Origin: Chitinophagaceae bacterium
GTDB lineage: Bacteria > Bacteroidota > Bacteroidia > Chitinophagales > UBA10324
DNA: 64,000 nt
NCBI GenBank assembly: GCA_016704325.1
Contig: JADJAG010000012.1
Location: forward strand, 238,439-302,438
Reading direction: 5' to 3'
Shown here: piece after piece, positions 8,912 to 19,234 of the stretch
How positions within the stretch are numbered: position 1 is the first letter of the stretch
Layout of the letters: the number at the start of each line of letters is the position of its first letter
Program-made: the position numbers and the translations under genes
The notes under the pieces: generated by a model
What the model was told of the DNA's origin: nothing
Databases searched by the model: none
Seen by the model: the letters and a program-made list of their open reading frames with translations, nothing else

Positions 8912-9676
8912 GTGCATCAACGTTACCTGCTCGAATTATCGTACAAAGGAACTGCATACAACGGCTGGCAGGTACAGAAGAATACTGATAATACCATACA
9001 AAGAGTAGTTTATGAGAAATTGTCGGTACTATTACGTCAACAGATATTGGTAACCGCTTCGGGTAGGACAGATGCCGGCGTTCATGCCAAACAAAATTTC
9101 GCGCATTTTGATTATGATCAGGAACTGCCACCCGGTTTTCTCAGACGATTAAATTTCTTATTGCCGGTTGATGTTGCCGGTCGCAATATTTTTTCTGTCC
9201 CCGAAAATTTCAATGCCCGCTTTGACGCAATCAGCCGTATGTACGAATACCTGATCTGCTACGATAAGAATCCACTGCTTACAGACTTCAGTTCCTATTA
9301 TCCGTATCCGGAACTATCAGCAGAAAAGCTGAATGAAGCTGCTGCGCTGATACTGAAACAAACTGATTTCGCTGCTTTCAGCAAAAAAAGAACACAAGTA
9401 AAAACGACTATCTGCCATATTGAATCGGCAACATGGGAACTCGATGCATCACAAAACATGCTGCGCTTCCGAATTACCGCCAACCGCTTTTTACGTGGCA
9501 TGGTACGGGCTATCGTAGCCACTTCCATCAGGTATGCACGCAATAAACTTACATTGGAACAATTAATACAATTGCTGGAAAGCAGGCAGCCGCATAAAAC
9601 GGATTTTTCCGCGCCAGCACAGGGACTTACCCTGGTATCAGTGAACTATAAGCCCGGTATAATGACGAAGTTGTAA
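8912..9676 (+). CDS. truA: tRNA pseudouridine(38-40) synthase TruA
   Basis: A 254-residue protein matching TruA over its length. The N-terminal strand RYLLELSYKGTAYNGWQVQKN, the catalytic Asp in SGRTDAGVHA (~residue 53), FNARFDAISRMYEYLI and the late motif ITANRFLRGMVRAIV are all present. It converts uridines 38-40 of tRNA anticodon arms to pseudouridine. The start codon is GTG at 8912 (GTG CAT CAA CGT), with no ATG that keeps the conserved first strand. It is followed 155 bases later by the ABC exporter. Confidence 0.95.
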   Translation: MHQRYLLELSYKGTAYNGWQVQKNTDNTIQRVVYEKLSVLLRQQILVTASGRTDAGVHAKQNFAHFDYDQELPPGFLRRLNFLLPVDVAGRNIFSVPENFNARFDAISRMYEYLICYDKNPLLTDFSSYYPYPELSAEKLNEAAALILKQTDFAAFSKKRTQVKTTICHIESATWELDASQNMLRFRITANRFLRGMVRAIVATSIRYARNKLTLEQLIQLLESRQPHKTDFSAPAQGLTLVSVNYKPGIMTKL

Positions 9677-9831
9677 GGCGAGGTCATCAGACAAAATAGA
9701 AAAAAGCCGCTGCTAATTTATTATCATGAAATTGCTTTGAAGCAGTTGAACAATTCAAGGTGAATGGTTGACATGATAAAGATTGAATACCGCCAATACC
9801 TAATTTGTATTTTGCAGCCGAATTGCACAGC

Positions 9832-11597
9832 GTGAAAAAATTACTCAATAAGCTGATTGACCTGCGACTGCTTCGGCGGATACTGGGTCTAGTGAAACCG
9901 TATAAGAAGCGATTTTATATAGCATTGGCTATTGCTGTTTTGATGGCTACATTATCGCCTCTGTCGCCATACCTGATTCAGATTACTGTAGACAAACACA
10001 TTCTGTCCGGCGACTGGAATATGCTTTTGATGATGTCCGGACTGCTACTGTCATTGCTTTTTTTCCAGGCAGGACTAACTTACATCTTCACCTACAGCAC
10101 GAATTGGCTGGGGCAGTCTATCGTGCGCGATTTACGACAGCGTGTCTATGCACATGTGCTGGGCCTCAACCTGCGGTATTTCGACAGAACACCTTTAGGA
10201 ACTGCCACAACACGTACTATCAGCGATGTGGAAGCGATCAATGATATTTTCGCTGAAGGCGTTATCACCATCATCAGCGACCTGCTGACAATTGTTGCAG
10301 TACTGACGGTGATGTTCTATTCATCCTGGCAACTGACGCTGGTATGTCTTTCTGTTTTACCGGTATTACTGGCAGCAGCCTATGTTTTTAAAGAGGGCAT
10401 CCGCAAATCATTCACCGATGTGCGCAACCAGGTCGCCAGGCTCAATGCATTCTTGCAGGAGCACATCAGTGGCATGAGTGTAGTGCAGATATTTAATGCG
10501 GAAGAGCGCGAGCTGAAAAATTCAAGGCCATCAACAAAGACCATATGATGGCCAACATCCGCAGCATCTGGTATTACTCTATATTTTTTCCGGTGGTTGA
10601 TATTATTTCCTCCATTGCATTGGGATTGCTGGTGTGGTATGGTGCCTACCAGATACTGGATGAACGTACTTCACTCGGTGTGATGATTTCTTTTATTCTC
10701 TACATCAACCTGTTGTTTCGCCCGATACGCATGCTGGCTGATAAGTTTAACACCCTGCAGATGGGTATGGTAGCCGGCGAACGTGTATTTAAGCTGCTCG
10801 ACAATAATGATATGATGGAAAACAATGGACGGAAGTCTGCTGAAAACATGCGGGGCGACCTGGAGTTCGATAAGGTGAGCTTTGCTTATGATGAATTAAA
10901 TTTTGTGCTGAAGGAGGTCTCCTTTAAAGTAGAAGCAGGGCAGACACTGGCCATTGTGGGTGCAACCGGCGCGGGAAAATCTTCCATCATCAATATCCTC
11001 AGCCGCTTTTATGAGATACAGCAAGGGGCCATCTATCTCGATGGTATCAATACCAGGGAATATGAATTGTCGTCGCTGCGAAGCAAGATAGGGCTGGTGT
11101 TGCAGGATGTGTTTTTGTTTTCCGGATCGGTGATGGATAATATCACACTACGCAATACCAATATTAGTCGTGAACAGGTGAAGCATGCCGCCGCATTATG
11201 TGGTATTGAAGAATGGATTGAAAAACTTCCGGGAGGCTATGATTACAAAGTTATGGAACGTGGTGCGACCTTATCCGTTGGCCAAAGGCAGTTGATCTCT
11301 TTTGTGCGGGCATTGGTCTTTGATCCGAAGATTTTGATACTGGATGAAGCCACTTCTTCCATTGATACCGAATCGGAAATGCTGATACAAAATGCCATTG
11401 AAAAACTGATTGAAGGAAGAACATCCATCATTATCGCGCACCGGCTATCCACTATTCAGCATGCGAATAAAATATTGGTGTTGGATAAAGGTAAAGTAAT
11501 AGAGATGGGAACCCATGATGAATTACTGGCGCTCAACGGGCATTATCGAAACTTATATGAGTTACAGTTTAAGAAGAAAGAAGCCTTTATGATTTGA
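9832..11597 (+). CDS. ABC exporter, fused permease/ATPase (one frameshift)
   Basis: Two overlapping frames together make one type I ABC exporter of about 588 residues (MsbA/multidrug type). The N-terminal half has the six-helix membrane domain. The second half has Walker A GATGAGKSS, Q-loop VLQDVFLFSGSV, signature LSVGQRQ, Walker B ILILDEATSSID and switch His in IAHRLST. The frame is lost in an A5 run at 10516-10520; adding one A joins ...AEERELKK to FKAINKDHMMANIRS. That is probably a sequencing indel. GTG at 9832 (VKKLLNKLIDLRLLRR) is the likelier start, and TTG at 9805 would add nine residues. Substrate not predictable. Confidence 0.88.
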
Positions 11598-11699
11598 AAT
11601 ATTTTTTATTTTGAAGTCGCCATTTGCGACATCAAGTTGTTATTGTATAAATTTAAATATATGTTTTTATGAAAAAGCAAACTAAGGCAGTACGCGTTC

Positions 11700-12720
11700 A
11701 AGGACAAAGGATGTAAGACTTAAGACATAAGACATAAGACATGCACCGATTCATATTGTTTATCATCGGTGTTAAATGGTGGCATGCCGTTACTCTTGCC
11801 AGTCGTGCCCCCACTTCAGGGGAAGGTCTTCAAGGTTTGTTATGAGGGCTGAGTGGTGGCACGACTCTACTATACTCTTGGGATATTTTACCTGGATATA
11901 GGACACAAGACGTAAGACATAAGACGTGCCCTACTTTATTGTTTGTCATTGTGTTAAGTGGTAGCATTAGACTGGTATGCTATTGATATATTTCACCTTA
12001 TCATATCAATAGTCGTTCCACCACCCAAGGTAATTACTGAACCTTCAACTGCAGAAGCAAAGTGGTGGCACGACTCTGAGGCCGTTGCCAGTCGTGCCCC
12101 ACTTCATGGGAAGGTCTTCAAGGTTTGTTATGAAGGCTGAGTGGTGGCACGACTCTGTTACGATCTTAAAATGGTTTGCATTATGATTTCAATAGTCGTT
12201 CCACCACCCGGAGGGATTACTTAATCTTCAACTGCAGAAGCAAAGTGGCACGACTCTGCTACGATCTTAAAATAGTTTGCATTATGATTCCAATAGTCGT
12301 TCCACCACCCGGAGTGATTGCTTAACCTTCAACTGCAGAAGCAAAGTGGTGGCACGACTCTGAGGCCGTTGCCAGTCGTGCCCCCACTTCAGGGGAAGGT
12401 CTTCAAGGTTTGTTATGAAGGCTGAGTGGTGGCACGACTCTGCTACGATCTTAAAATGGTTTGCATTATGATTCCAATAGTCGTTCCACCACCCGGAGTG
12501 ATTGCTTAACCTTCAACTGCAGAAGCAAAGTGGCACGACTCGGAGACTCTTGCCAGTCGTGCCCCCACTTCATGGGAAGGTCTTCAAGCTTTGTTATGAA
12601 GGCTGAGTGGTGGCACGACTCTCCTATACTTTTTAGATATTTTACCTGGAGATAGGAGAGAGGACATAAGACGTAAGACTTAAGACGTGCGCCCTACTTT
12701 GTTTGTAAGAGGTATGACAT
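11700..12720. repeat. Palindromic repeat array A
   Basis: About 1 kb without a credible gene. It consists of repeated modules: GTGGTGGCACGACTCT, CCAGTCGTGCCCCCACTTC, GAAGGTCTTCAAGGTTTGTTATGA, AGTCGTTCCACCACCCGGAG and CTTCAACTGCAGAAGCAAAG. Neighbouring modules are inverted with respect to each other and can pair into hairpins. Both ends carry runs of the GACTTAAGACATAAGAC type. The same modules occur in opposite orientation in array C (56.8-58.7 kb). Small frames here are accidental. Confidence 0.85.
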
Positions 12721-12759
12721 AAGACTGGACAAAAATGTGCAACGAGATTTATGTCGCTT

Positions 12760-13755
12760 TTATATGCTAGCCTTCTTTGATTTAATTCCCATCTCCTTGA
12801 TATTATAAAGCAATGTTTCCGTTAGCCCATCTTCCAATGCCCTTGGATTATACCCTAACTCACGCTTTGCTTTTGAATTATTGCCAAGGTAGGTATGGCC
12901 TGCCGCCACACGCATGGTTTCTGCTGAATAGAGATCAGGCAAGGGAATCACCTTTTCAATCAAGGATGCGATTGTAGATGAGAAACTTAACATGCCCGCA
13001 GGTACAAACATCGGTGCAGGAATGCCAGTGATATGCGCTGACAGGTTATAGGCTTCCTGCAAGGTATGAGAAGGCCCGCAGATAATGTAAGTCTCTCCCG
13101 GTTTCCCCTTTTCCATAGCAAGCCAGTGACCCTCTACAATATCGTCAACATGCGCCCAGGAATAGGCTGTTTGTTTGGGAAGCATGGGTAATTTTTTACG
13201 GAGATAATCCCGCATGGAATCTCCGCTCATGCTTGTATCTCCGGGTCCATAGATCAAGCCGGGCATTACAATCACCAGCGGTAATCCTTTCTTGATAAAA
13301 TCATCTGCCACATGATGTGCTGCTGCCTTAGTACGGTCGTATTCGCTTAAGTGCTTGCCGGAAAAGTGGTACGTTTCATCCATCAGCTTCCCATGTGTAT
13401 CTGAATTTATTGCAAGGGTGCTTGTATAAACGCCTTTCCTGATACCAAGTTCCTGCATCAGTTCCAGCACATTCCTCGTGCCATCAATATTTATTTTTAC
13501 ACCCGGAGTCTTATCACGCACCCCGATTTTATACCAGCCTGCTATATGAAATACGCCATCACATCCTTTCATGGCAGCACGCATGCTTTCCTTTTCTGTC
13601 ACATCTCCTTTCACCAGCGTTACACCCGGCGATTTGAGGTCAGCCGCCTTATCCGGATTACGGACCACTGCCACCACTTCGTGATTTTTTTCACGCAGCA
13701 ACCTGGCCATTTTATTACCTACAAATCCTGTAGCACCAGTTACGAAGTATTTCAT
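12760..13755 (-). CDS. NAD-dependent epimerase/dehydratase (extended SDR)
   Basis: A 331-residue extended short-chain dehydrogenase/reductase. The nucleotide-binding motif GATGFVGNKMA begins at residue 7, the Tyr-x-x-x-Lys pair is YDRTK (~150), and the conserved VIVMPGLIYGPGD and AYSWAHVDDIVEGHWLAMEKG blocks follow. Relatives act on nucleotide sugars, dihydroflavonol-like ketones or sterol-like substrates; the substrate here is not clear. The start is ATG at 13755 (MKYFVTGATG). The longer frame to 13803 adds non-conserved residues. It stands alone next to array A. Confidence 0.88.
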   Translation of the reverse strand: MKYFVTGATGFVGNKMARLLREKNHEVVAVVRNPDKAADLKSPGVTLVKGDVTEKESMRAAMKGCDGVFHIAGWYKIGVRDKTPGVKINIDGTRNVLELMQELGIRKGVYTSTLAINSDTHGKLMDETYHFSGKHLSEYDRTKAAAHHVADDFIKKGLPLVIVMPGLIYGPGDTSMSGDSMRDYLRKKLPMLPKQTAYSWAHVDDIVEGHWLAMEKGKPGETYIICGPSHTLQEAYNLSAHITGIPAPMFVPAGMLSFSSTIASLIEKVIPLPDLYSAETMRVAAGHTYLGNNSKAKRELGYNPRALEDGLTETLLYNIKEMGIKSKKASI

Positions 13756-13984
13756 ATTTAATAAGGTTGTTTTAAAAAATAATTGAATATGTTGCCAGAG
13801 CAAAGATGTAAAAACTAAACTGCTGTATTTTCAAATTGGGAATCATTATCCATATAAAAATCTCAAACAATCAATCATCATGTTATTGTAAACTGTGGAG
13901 TTTTAACAATTCGACGATTTCATAGGAAAATAATTGCATTGTCATGAGTTTGTAATTCTGTTTAATATTCTAACAAAATACTTA

Positions 13985-14037
13985 AACAATTTTTAGTCTG
14001 GTTGGTTAAACTATGAAAATTTACATAACCAACTAAA
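13985..14037. promoter_or_regulatory. Possible 5' leader hairpin before the DUF4397 gene
   Basis: TTTTTAGTCTGGTTGGTTA and ATAACCAACTAAAATC are near-complementary across a ~17-base AT-rich loop, just 11 bases upstream of the ATG at 14048. The pairing covers TTTTAGT plus TGGTTA with a small bulge. It may be part of the mRNA leader of the surface protein and affect translation. This is weak evidence. Confidence 0.3.
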
Positions 14038-14047
14038 ATCTACAACT

Positions 14048-15769
14048 ATGAAAAGAATCATGCTTCTTTCGACAGCCTTGTTTTTATTAACGGCTACGAA
14101 CCTGCTGGCCACAGCCCGCTTGCAGGTAATTCACAATGCAGCAGACCTTGCCGCCTCCACTGTTGACGTGTGGCTTGACAATACTTTGCTGCTCGACAAT
14201 TTTAATTTCAGAACAGCATCCCCTTACATTGATGCTCCGTCAGGAGTGGCTTTTAAAGTGAGCATTCAGCCAGCTAACAGTACAGATACAGTAAATGCAT
14301 TGTTTACCAAGACCTTTACACTTACCAGTGGAAAAACATATGTAGTAGTAGCCAATGGAATTGTAAGCCCTGCCGGCTATACTCCCGCAACACCTTTTGA
14401 CCTTTATGCTTACGACATGGGTGAAGAAGTTGCCGGTGTTTCAACCAATACAGATGTAATGGTATTTCACGGCGCAACAGATGCTCCTGTAGTTGATATT
14501 AAAGAAGTTGGTGCAGGTGCAGGAACCATCATTGACGATCTTGCTTATGGTTCTTTTTCAGGATACCTGGCATTGCCAACTGCCGATTATTCTCTGCAGG
14601 TTCGTGATGCACACGGCATAACCACGGTAGCGCAATATGATGCACCGCTGGCCACGCTTGGACTAAATGGCGCTGCCCTTGTTGCACTTGCATCAGGCTT
14701 CTTGAACCCGGTTGCAAATAGCAATGGCCCTGCTTTCGGAATTTTTGTAGCATTGCCTGCTGGCGGCGCGCTCATCGCACTTCCTGCTACAGCAATCTCT
14801 ACTGCCCGTGTGCAGGTGATTCATAATGCAGCTGATGCAGCGGCGTCTACCGTAGATGTATGGCTCAATAGTACCAAGCTTATTGATAATTTTCAGTTTA
14901 GAACAGCTACTCCCTTTGTAGATGCGCCGGCAGGTGAATCAATCACCATTTCGATCAAAGATCAAAACAGCACCAGCCCGGCAAATCCGATTGCCTCCTT
15001 TAATTATACATTGACAGGCGGCTCCTCTTACTTGCTAATTGCAAATGGTATTGTAAGTGCAAGCGGTTATAATCCTGCCCCTGCATTTAACCTCGATGTA
15101 TTTGCAACTGCAAGAGAACGCGCTTTATCAACTGCTAACACGGATGTATTGGTATATCATGGTTCAACGGATGCCCCAACTGTTGATGTGGTGGAGACAG
15201 GTGTTGGTGCAGGAACGATCGTAAATAATTTGTCATACACTCAGTTTGCAGGTTATCTTGAATTACCCACTGCAGATTACAAACTGGAAGTACGAAACGA
15301 AACCGGAGATGTAACAGTTGCCACTTATGATGCGCCATTGGCTGCCTTGGGTTTACAGGAACAGGCACTTACCGTGCTTGCTTCAGGCTTCCTGAATCCG
15401 GCCAATAACAGCGATGGTGCTGCTTTTGGTTTGTTTGCAGCGCTTTCAACCGGTGGCCCATTGGTGGGATTGCCGGTAGCTACCGGAACGGATGATATTG
15501 CAAACAACATCAGCAATATCGGCTTGTTTCCAAATCCTGTTTCAGGTGGAACAGTAACTATACAATATAACCTTTCTGGTCAGGGTAACGTGAGGCTGGA
15601 GGTTTTAAACATACTCGGTAACAAAATGATAGTACAAGATCTTGGCAACAAAACAGCCGGTTCCAACAGTGAAACAATTAATGTAAATCAGCTTCCACAA
15701 GGCTTCTACATCAGCAGGATTATTTCCGGCAATGAAGAGCAGGTAGCCCGAATGATAATAAACAGGTAG
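14048..15769 (+). CDS. DUF4397 tandem-domain surface protein with T9SS sorting domain
   Basis: A 573-residue exported protein. A signal peptide (MKRIMLLSTALFLLTATNLLATA) is followed by two tandem DUF4397 units (about residues 23-245 and 250-475). Each begins ARxQVIHNAADxAASTVDVWL and contains the F/YHGxTDAPxVDxxExGxGAGTI turn. A T9SS type A domain ends the protein (IGLFPNPVSGGTVTIQYNL... GFYISRIISGNEEQVARMIINR). DUF4397 is a beta-sandwich of unknown ligand found in cell-surface proteins. The two units are so similar that internal duplication is clear. A strong terminator follows. Confidence 0.9.
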   Translation: MKRIMLLSTALFLLTATNLLATARLQVIHNAADLAASTVDVWLDNTLLLDNFNFRTASPYIDAPSGVAFKVSIQPANSTDTVNALFTKTFTLTSGKTYVVVANGIVSPAGYTPATPFDLYAYDMGEEVAGVSTNTDVMVFHGATDAPVVDIKEVGAGAGTIIDDLAYGSFSGYLALPTADYSLQVRDAHGITTVAQYDAPLATLGLNGAALVALASGFLNPVANSNGPAFGIFVALPAGGALIALPATAISTARVQVIHNAADAAASTVDVWLNSTKLIDNFQFRTATPFVDAPAGESITISIKDQNSTSPANPIASFNYTLTGGSSYLLIANGIVSASGYNPAPAFNLDVFATARERALSTANTDVLVYHGSTDAPTVDVVETGVGAGTIVNNLSYTQFAGYLELPTADYKLEVRNETGDVTVATYDAPLAALGLQEQALTVLASGFLNPANNSDGAAFGLFAALSTGGPLVGLPVATGTDDIANNISNIGLFPNPVSGGTVTIQYNLSGQGNVRLEVLNILGNKMIVQDLGNKTAGSNSETINVNQLPQGFYISRIISGNEEQVARMIINR

Positions 15770-15800
15770 TAAATTGGATTTTTAATAAACCATTTGAATG

Positions 15801-15843
15801 CTCCAACCCTTATTCTCAAGAGAAGTAGGGTTGGAGTTTTTTT
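15801..15843 (+). terminator. Intrinsic terminator of the DUF4397 gene
   Basis: CTCCAACCCT (15801-15810) pairs perfectly with AGGGTTGGAG (15827-15836), with a 16-base loop, and seven T residues follow. It lies 32 bases after the stop codon at 15769. Confidence 0.9.
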
Positions 15844-16484
15844 ATTCAAAAAAATAGAAAACAGAATATTTTGTCAATCAGTGCTTCGATTAGGAATCCA
15901 TGTGATAATTATTTCAAGAAGAAATAACAGGCCTCATAGGAAATAATCAACTACTGGATTTGAGGTTAGGTTGGTGTCAAAGAATCAGGTGGTGATTCAC
16001 CTCATTTGAAAACCCCATGCGACAAAAGGCACCTTAGATCAATTTGCAGGGAGTGCTGAACCATTTATCTTTCAAGCAGCAATAGAAATACGGAATACTT
16101 GCCAATTACAAGACAGACTATCGTCAGACAGGTAGTTGTTCTGCCAAATACATTTAGTAAACAATTAATTTGATTTGAATGCTGTTAGGGGCAGCAGCCA
16201 ATTGCAACAGGCCTTAGTTTGATTTAGGCTTGGCGCAAGCGAGGTAGTCAAATGTAAATTGGTGATCCATGAGCAAAGTGGGGGTTAAGAAATTAGCTTA
16301 AGAATGTTGAATTTGGTTTAACAACCTTTGAAAGCTTTGGGTTAGGTTCTAAGGTGCTCACAAATTAGGGAGGTACATGAGATAATCTGTTATTTTCCGG
16401 ATAACTTTGACATGGCATTCTTTGATTTCAACGCCGGAAAGGATCATAGCTAAATAATTGTAAATCAATACGATGCAGACTAGT
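15844..16484. other. Intergenic stretch without recognised content
   Basis: About 640 bases between a terminator and the next gene. I found no open frame of useful length, no tRNA-like arm and no member of the repeat families seen elsewhere. The last part probably holds the promoter of the 16499 gene. Confidence 0.5.
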
Positions 16485-16492
16485 TATCTTTG
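16485..16492 (+). promoter_or_regulatory. Bacteroidota-type -7 box (TATCTTTG)
   Basis: TATCTTTG fits the TAnnTTTG -7 consensus used by the Bacteroidota primary sigma factor. The ATG of the next gene is only six bases downstream at 16499, so the transcript could be leaderless. A TTG at 16458-16460 is spaced somewhat too far to be a good -33 element. Confidence 0.45.
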
Positions 16493-16498
16493 CTTTTG

Positions 16499-18058
16499 AT
16501 GGAAACGCGCGACCACTTGTTCGAGCTGATAAAATCGCTCTCCAAATCGGAAAAGGGCTATTTCAAGAAGATCAACTCCTTTCACGTGAAAGGAAAGAAG
16601 AACAATTACATGCTGTTGTTTGATGCCATGGATAAGATGGATACATACAGCGATCGTTTATTAAAATTACAAATGCATAGCCGGGCTGTAAAGCAGTTGC
16701 CCTTTCTAAAGCATTATCTCTATAATCAATTGCTGGACGCTCTAGACCAGTATTACCAAAGCAGCAATGTAGAGATCAACAAATTCATATGCAAAATTGA
16801 AATACTCTATAAAAAGGGATTGGTAGACCAGGGTAAAAAATTATTGGAGAAAGCGTTGAATTTTGCCTGGAAGAAAGAAAAATTTGCTTACCTGCTTCAA
16901 CTCAACAGCCTGCGATATGAGTTTCTTGCCGATGAAGAACAAAAAGAAAAGTTGTTACTGCAGAAAGATCAATTAACCAACGACCTGACTGTGTTGCGCA
17001 ATATGATTGACAATCTTTATGGCTACCAACAATTGAGAATAGAACTGAATCTGCTGCGCGCGGAAACCGGCTATGCAAGAAACAAAGAACAGGTGATGCG
17101 ATATGAAGCATTGTTAAATCATCCATTGCTTGCCAGCGAAAGTGCAGCGTTATCCGGTTCATCAAAGTATCATTATCATTCCCTCAGGGCTGTGATACAG
17201 AATTATACCCATCAGTATGCAGCTGCTTATGCTTCCTTGTTAAAAGTCCAGGACCTATTTGAAGAATATCCTGTTTTGTTTGAAGAAAGCATTTCGGCTC
17301 GCATAAAAACACTGCAACGTAAAGCTGCAGTGGCCATGACCCTGGGCAGGTTTAATGTGGCTATGGAAGAAATCAGGCAGATGAGAGCCATCAAAGCACA
17401 GCATGAAAAGTACAAAGCACTGATCTTTCAAAATGGATTTCACCAGGAGTTTCTTGTTTACCTGCTCACCGGGAAATTCCAGGAGTTGTTGAAAAGAGTA
17501 CCTGCTTTCCTGGAAGAATACCACATTCACCATAAGCGTATTCTCAAGACATTCGAACTGCAGATGTTACAACGAGTAGGACAGGCTTATTTTGTGGAAG
17601 GTGATTTTGAAGAGGCACTGGAATGGATCGGCCATGCTGTGAATACCACTCCGGTTTCATTCCGGGATGATGTGGTTAGCGGGATAAAAATAGATGAGAT
17701 CCTGACACATTTTGAATTAGGAAATTACCGTGTGGTGCGGTCTAAAATCGCTGCAGCCCAGAAATACCTGCGTTCAAAAAACAAACCGTTCACTTTTGAA
17801 TTATACCTTTTGTCTTTCCTGGAAGAGCACCTGAAACTGAAAGATGAAAATGAATGCAGTGAACATTGGAAGGAAGCACAATTGTATATGAGAAGCAAGT
17901 TTGATAATGCCATAGAAAGTGTGCCTGTGAAATATTTTTATGTAGATGCCTGGATTGAAAGTAAAATATCCGGCAAACCATTATCTCCCATTTTGAAAAA
18001 ACAAGTACAGCAATTTGAGTACCGTGAGCAAGTAAAGCTTAGTAAGGCTTCTGTATAA
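16499..18058 (+). CDS. Helical-repeat protein of unknown function
   Basis: A 519-residue, entirely helical protein starting METRDHLFELIKSLSKSEKGYFKKINSFH. That beginning recalls a family of TPR-like proteins found only in Bacteroidota (start ...LxKLIKSLSKSEKRYFK...). No signal peptide, membrane helix or catalytic motif is visible. The spacing of small residues and aromatics suggests an alpha-solenoid that binds other proteins. ATG at 16499 is preferred over the upstream TTG at 16490, because the -7 box overlaps the latter. It stands alone between a quiet spacer and repeat array B. Confidence 0.75.
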   Translation: METRDHLFELIKSLSKSEKGYFKKINSFHVKGKKNNYMLLFDAMDKMDTYSDRLLKLQMHSRAVKQLPFLKHYLYNQLLDALDQYYQSSNVEINKFICKIEILYKKGLVDQGKKLLEKALNFAWKKEKFAYLLQLNSLRYEFLADEEQKEKLLLQKDQLTNDLTVLRNMIDNLYGYQQLRIELNLLRAETGYARNKEQVMRYEALLNHPLLASESAALSGSSKYHYHSLRAVIQNYTHQYAAAYASLLKVQDLFEEYPVLFEESISARIKTLQRKAAVAMTLGRFNVAMEEIRQMRAIKAQHEKYKALIFQNGFHQEFLVYLLTGKFQELLKRVPAFLEEYHIHHKRILKTFELQMLQRVGQAYFVEGDFEEALEWIGHAVNTTPVSFRDDVVSGIKIDEILTHFELGNYRVVRSKIAAAQKYLRSKNKPFTFELYLLSFLEEHLKLKDENECSEHWKEAQLYMRSKFDNAIESVPVKYFYVDAWIESKISGKPLSPILKKQVQQFEYREQVKLSKASV

Positions 18059-18082
18059 AAAAAACAGCGCGCACTTGCTTAA

Positions 18083-19190
18083 CTATTTTGCAAAATGTTC
18101 CAGGTCTATCCAAGACTCTGTGAGCATTACCACGAAGCGATACTCTCCGGGTCGTGGCACGACTCCTTGTCATTCTCTTTGCTTCTTACAAAACATTCGC
18201 AGTCGTGCCCCGACTATCCGTGCTACTTTGTTTGTAACGAGTTTATCGTTAGTCGTGCCACGACTCAGAGAGTGTAACTAAAGCAAAGGGAGTTACGCTA
18301 GTCGGGGCACGACTCAGCGCACGTAACCACGCAGCAAAATTCTCCGGGTCGTGGCACGACTCCTTGTCATTCTCTTTGCTTCTTACAAAACATTCGCAGT
18401 CGTGCCCCGACTATCCGTGCTACTTTGTTTGTAACGAGTTTATCGTTAGTCGTGCCACGACTCCTAGAGCATAACTAAAACAAAGGGAGTCGCGCTAGTC
18501 GGGGCACGACTCAGTGCACGTAACCACGTAGCAAAACTCTCCGGGTCGTGGCACGACTCCTTGTCATTCTCTTTGCTTCTTACAAACATTCGCAGTCATG
18601 CCCCGACTATCCGAGCTACTTTGTTTGTAACGAGTTTATCGTTAGTCGTGCCACGACTCAGAGAGTGTAACTAAAGCAAAGGGAGTTACGCTAGTCGGGG
18701 CACGACTCAGTGCACGTAACCACGTAGCAAAACTCTCCGGGTCGTGGCACGACTCCTTGTCATTCTCTTTGCTTCTTACAAAACATTCGCAGTCGTGCCC
18801 CGACTATCCGTGCTACTTTGTTTGTAACGAGTTTATCGTTAGTCGTGCCACGACTCAGAGAGTGTAACTAAAGCAAAGGGAGTTACGCTAGTCGGGGCAC
18901 GACTCAGCGCACGTAACCACATAGCAAAATTCTCCGGGTCGTGGCACGACTCCATGTCATTCTCTTTGCTTCTTACAAACATTCGCAGTCGTGCCCTGAC
19001 TATCCGTGCTACTCCTTAAATTCCATGCTTGTTCGTTAGTCGTACCCCGACTATCCGTGCTACTCTTTAAATTTAATGCGATGTATTAGTCCTGCAATGT
19101 GCTAGTCGTGCCACGACTCTGAAAGTGTAAATAAAAATAAAATGCATCGCGTTAGTCGGGGCACGACTCCCGGTGCGCATGGTTACGCTT
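18083..19190. repeat. Palindromic repeat array B, 197-bp tandem units
   Basis: GGGTCGTGGCACGACTCC recurs at about 18148, 18345, 18542, 18738 and 18935, a strict spacing of 196-197 bp, so four to five tandem units are present. Each unit has four 13-bp near-palindromes: GTCGTGGCACGAC, GTCGTGCCCCGAC, GTCGTGCCACGAC and GTCGGGGCACGAC. The first and third are complements of each other, as are the second and fourth. Spacers are also conserved (TTGTCATTCTCTTTGCTTCT and others). The end near 19000-19190 is degenerate. There are no plausible genes. Confidence 0.9.
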
Positions 19191-19234
19191 CCAAAAAAAC
19201 AGATCATCGTGCCGTCAACAAATAAATGCAAACA

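Noticed and set aside
10500..10560. Programmed frameshift in the ABC exporter
   Set aside because: The slip site is a simple A5 run with no stimulatory structure, and similar breaks occur in guaB, prs and others, so sequencing error is more likely.
18083..19190. CRISPR array
   Set aside because: Both repeats and spacers recur identically every 197 bp, units are much too long and no cas genes are nearby.
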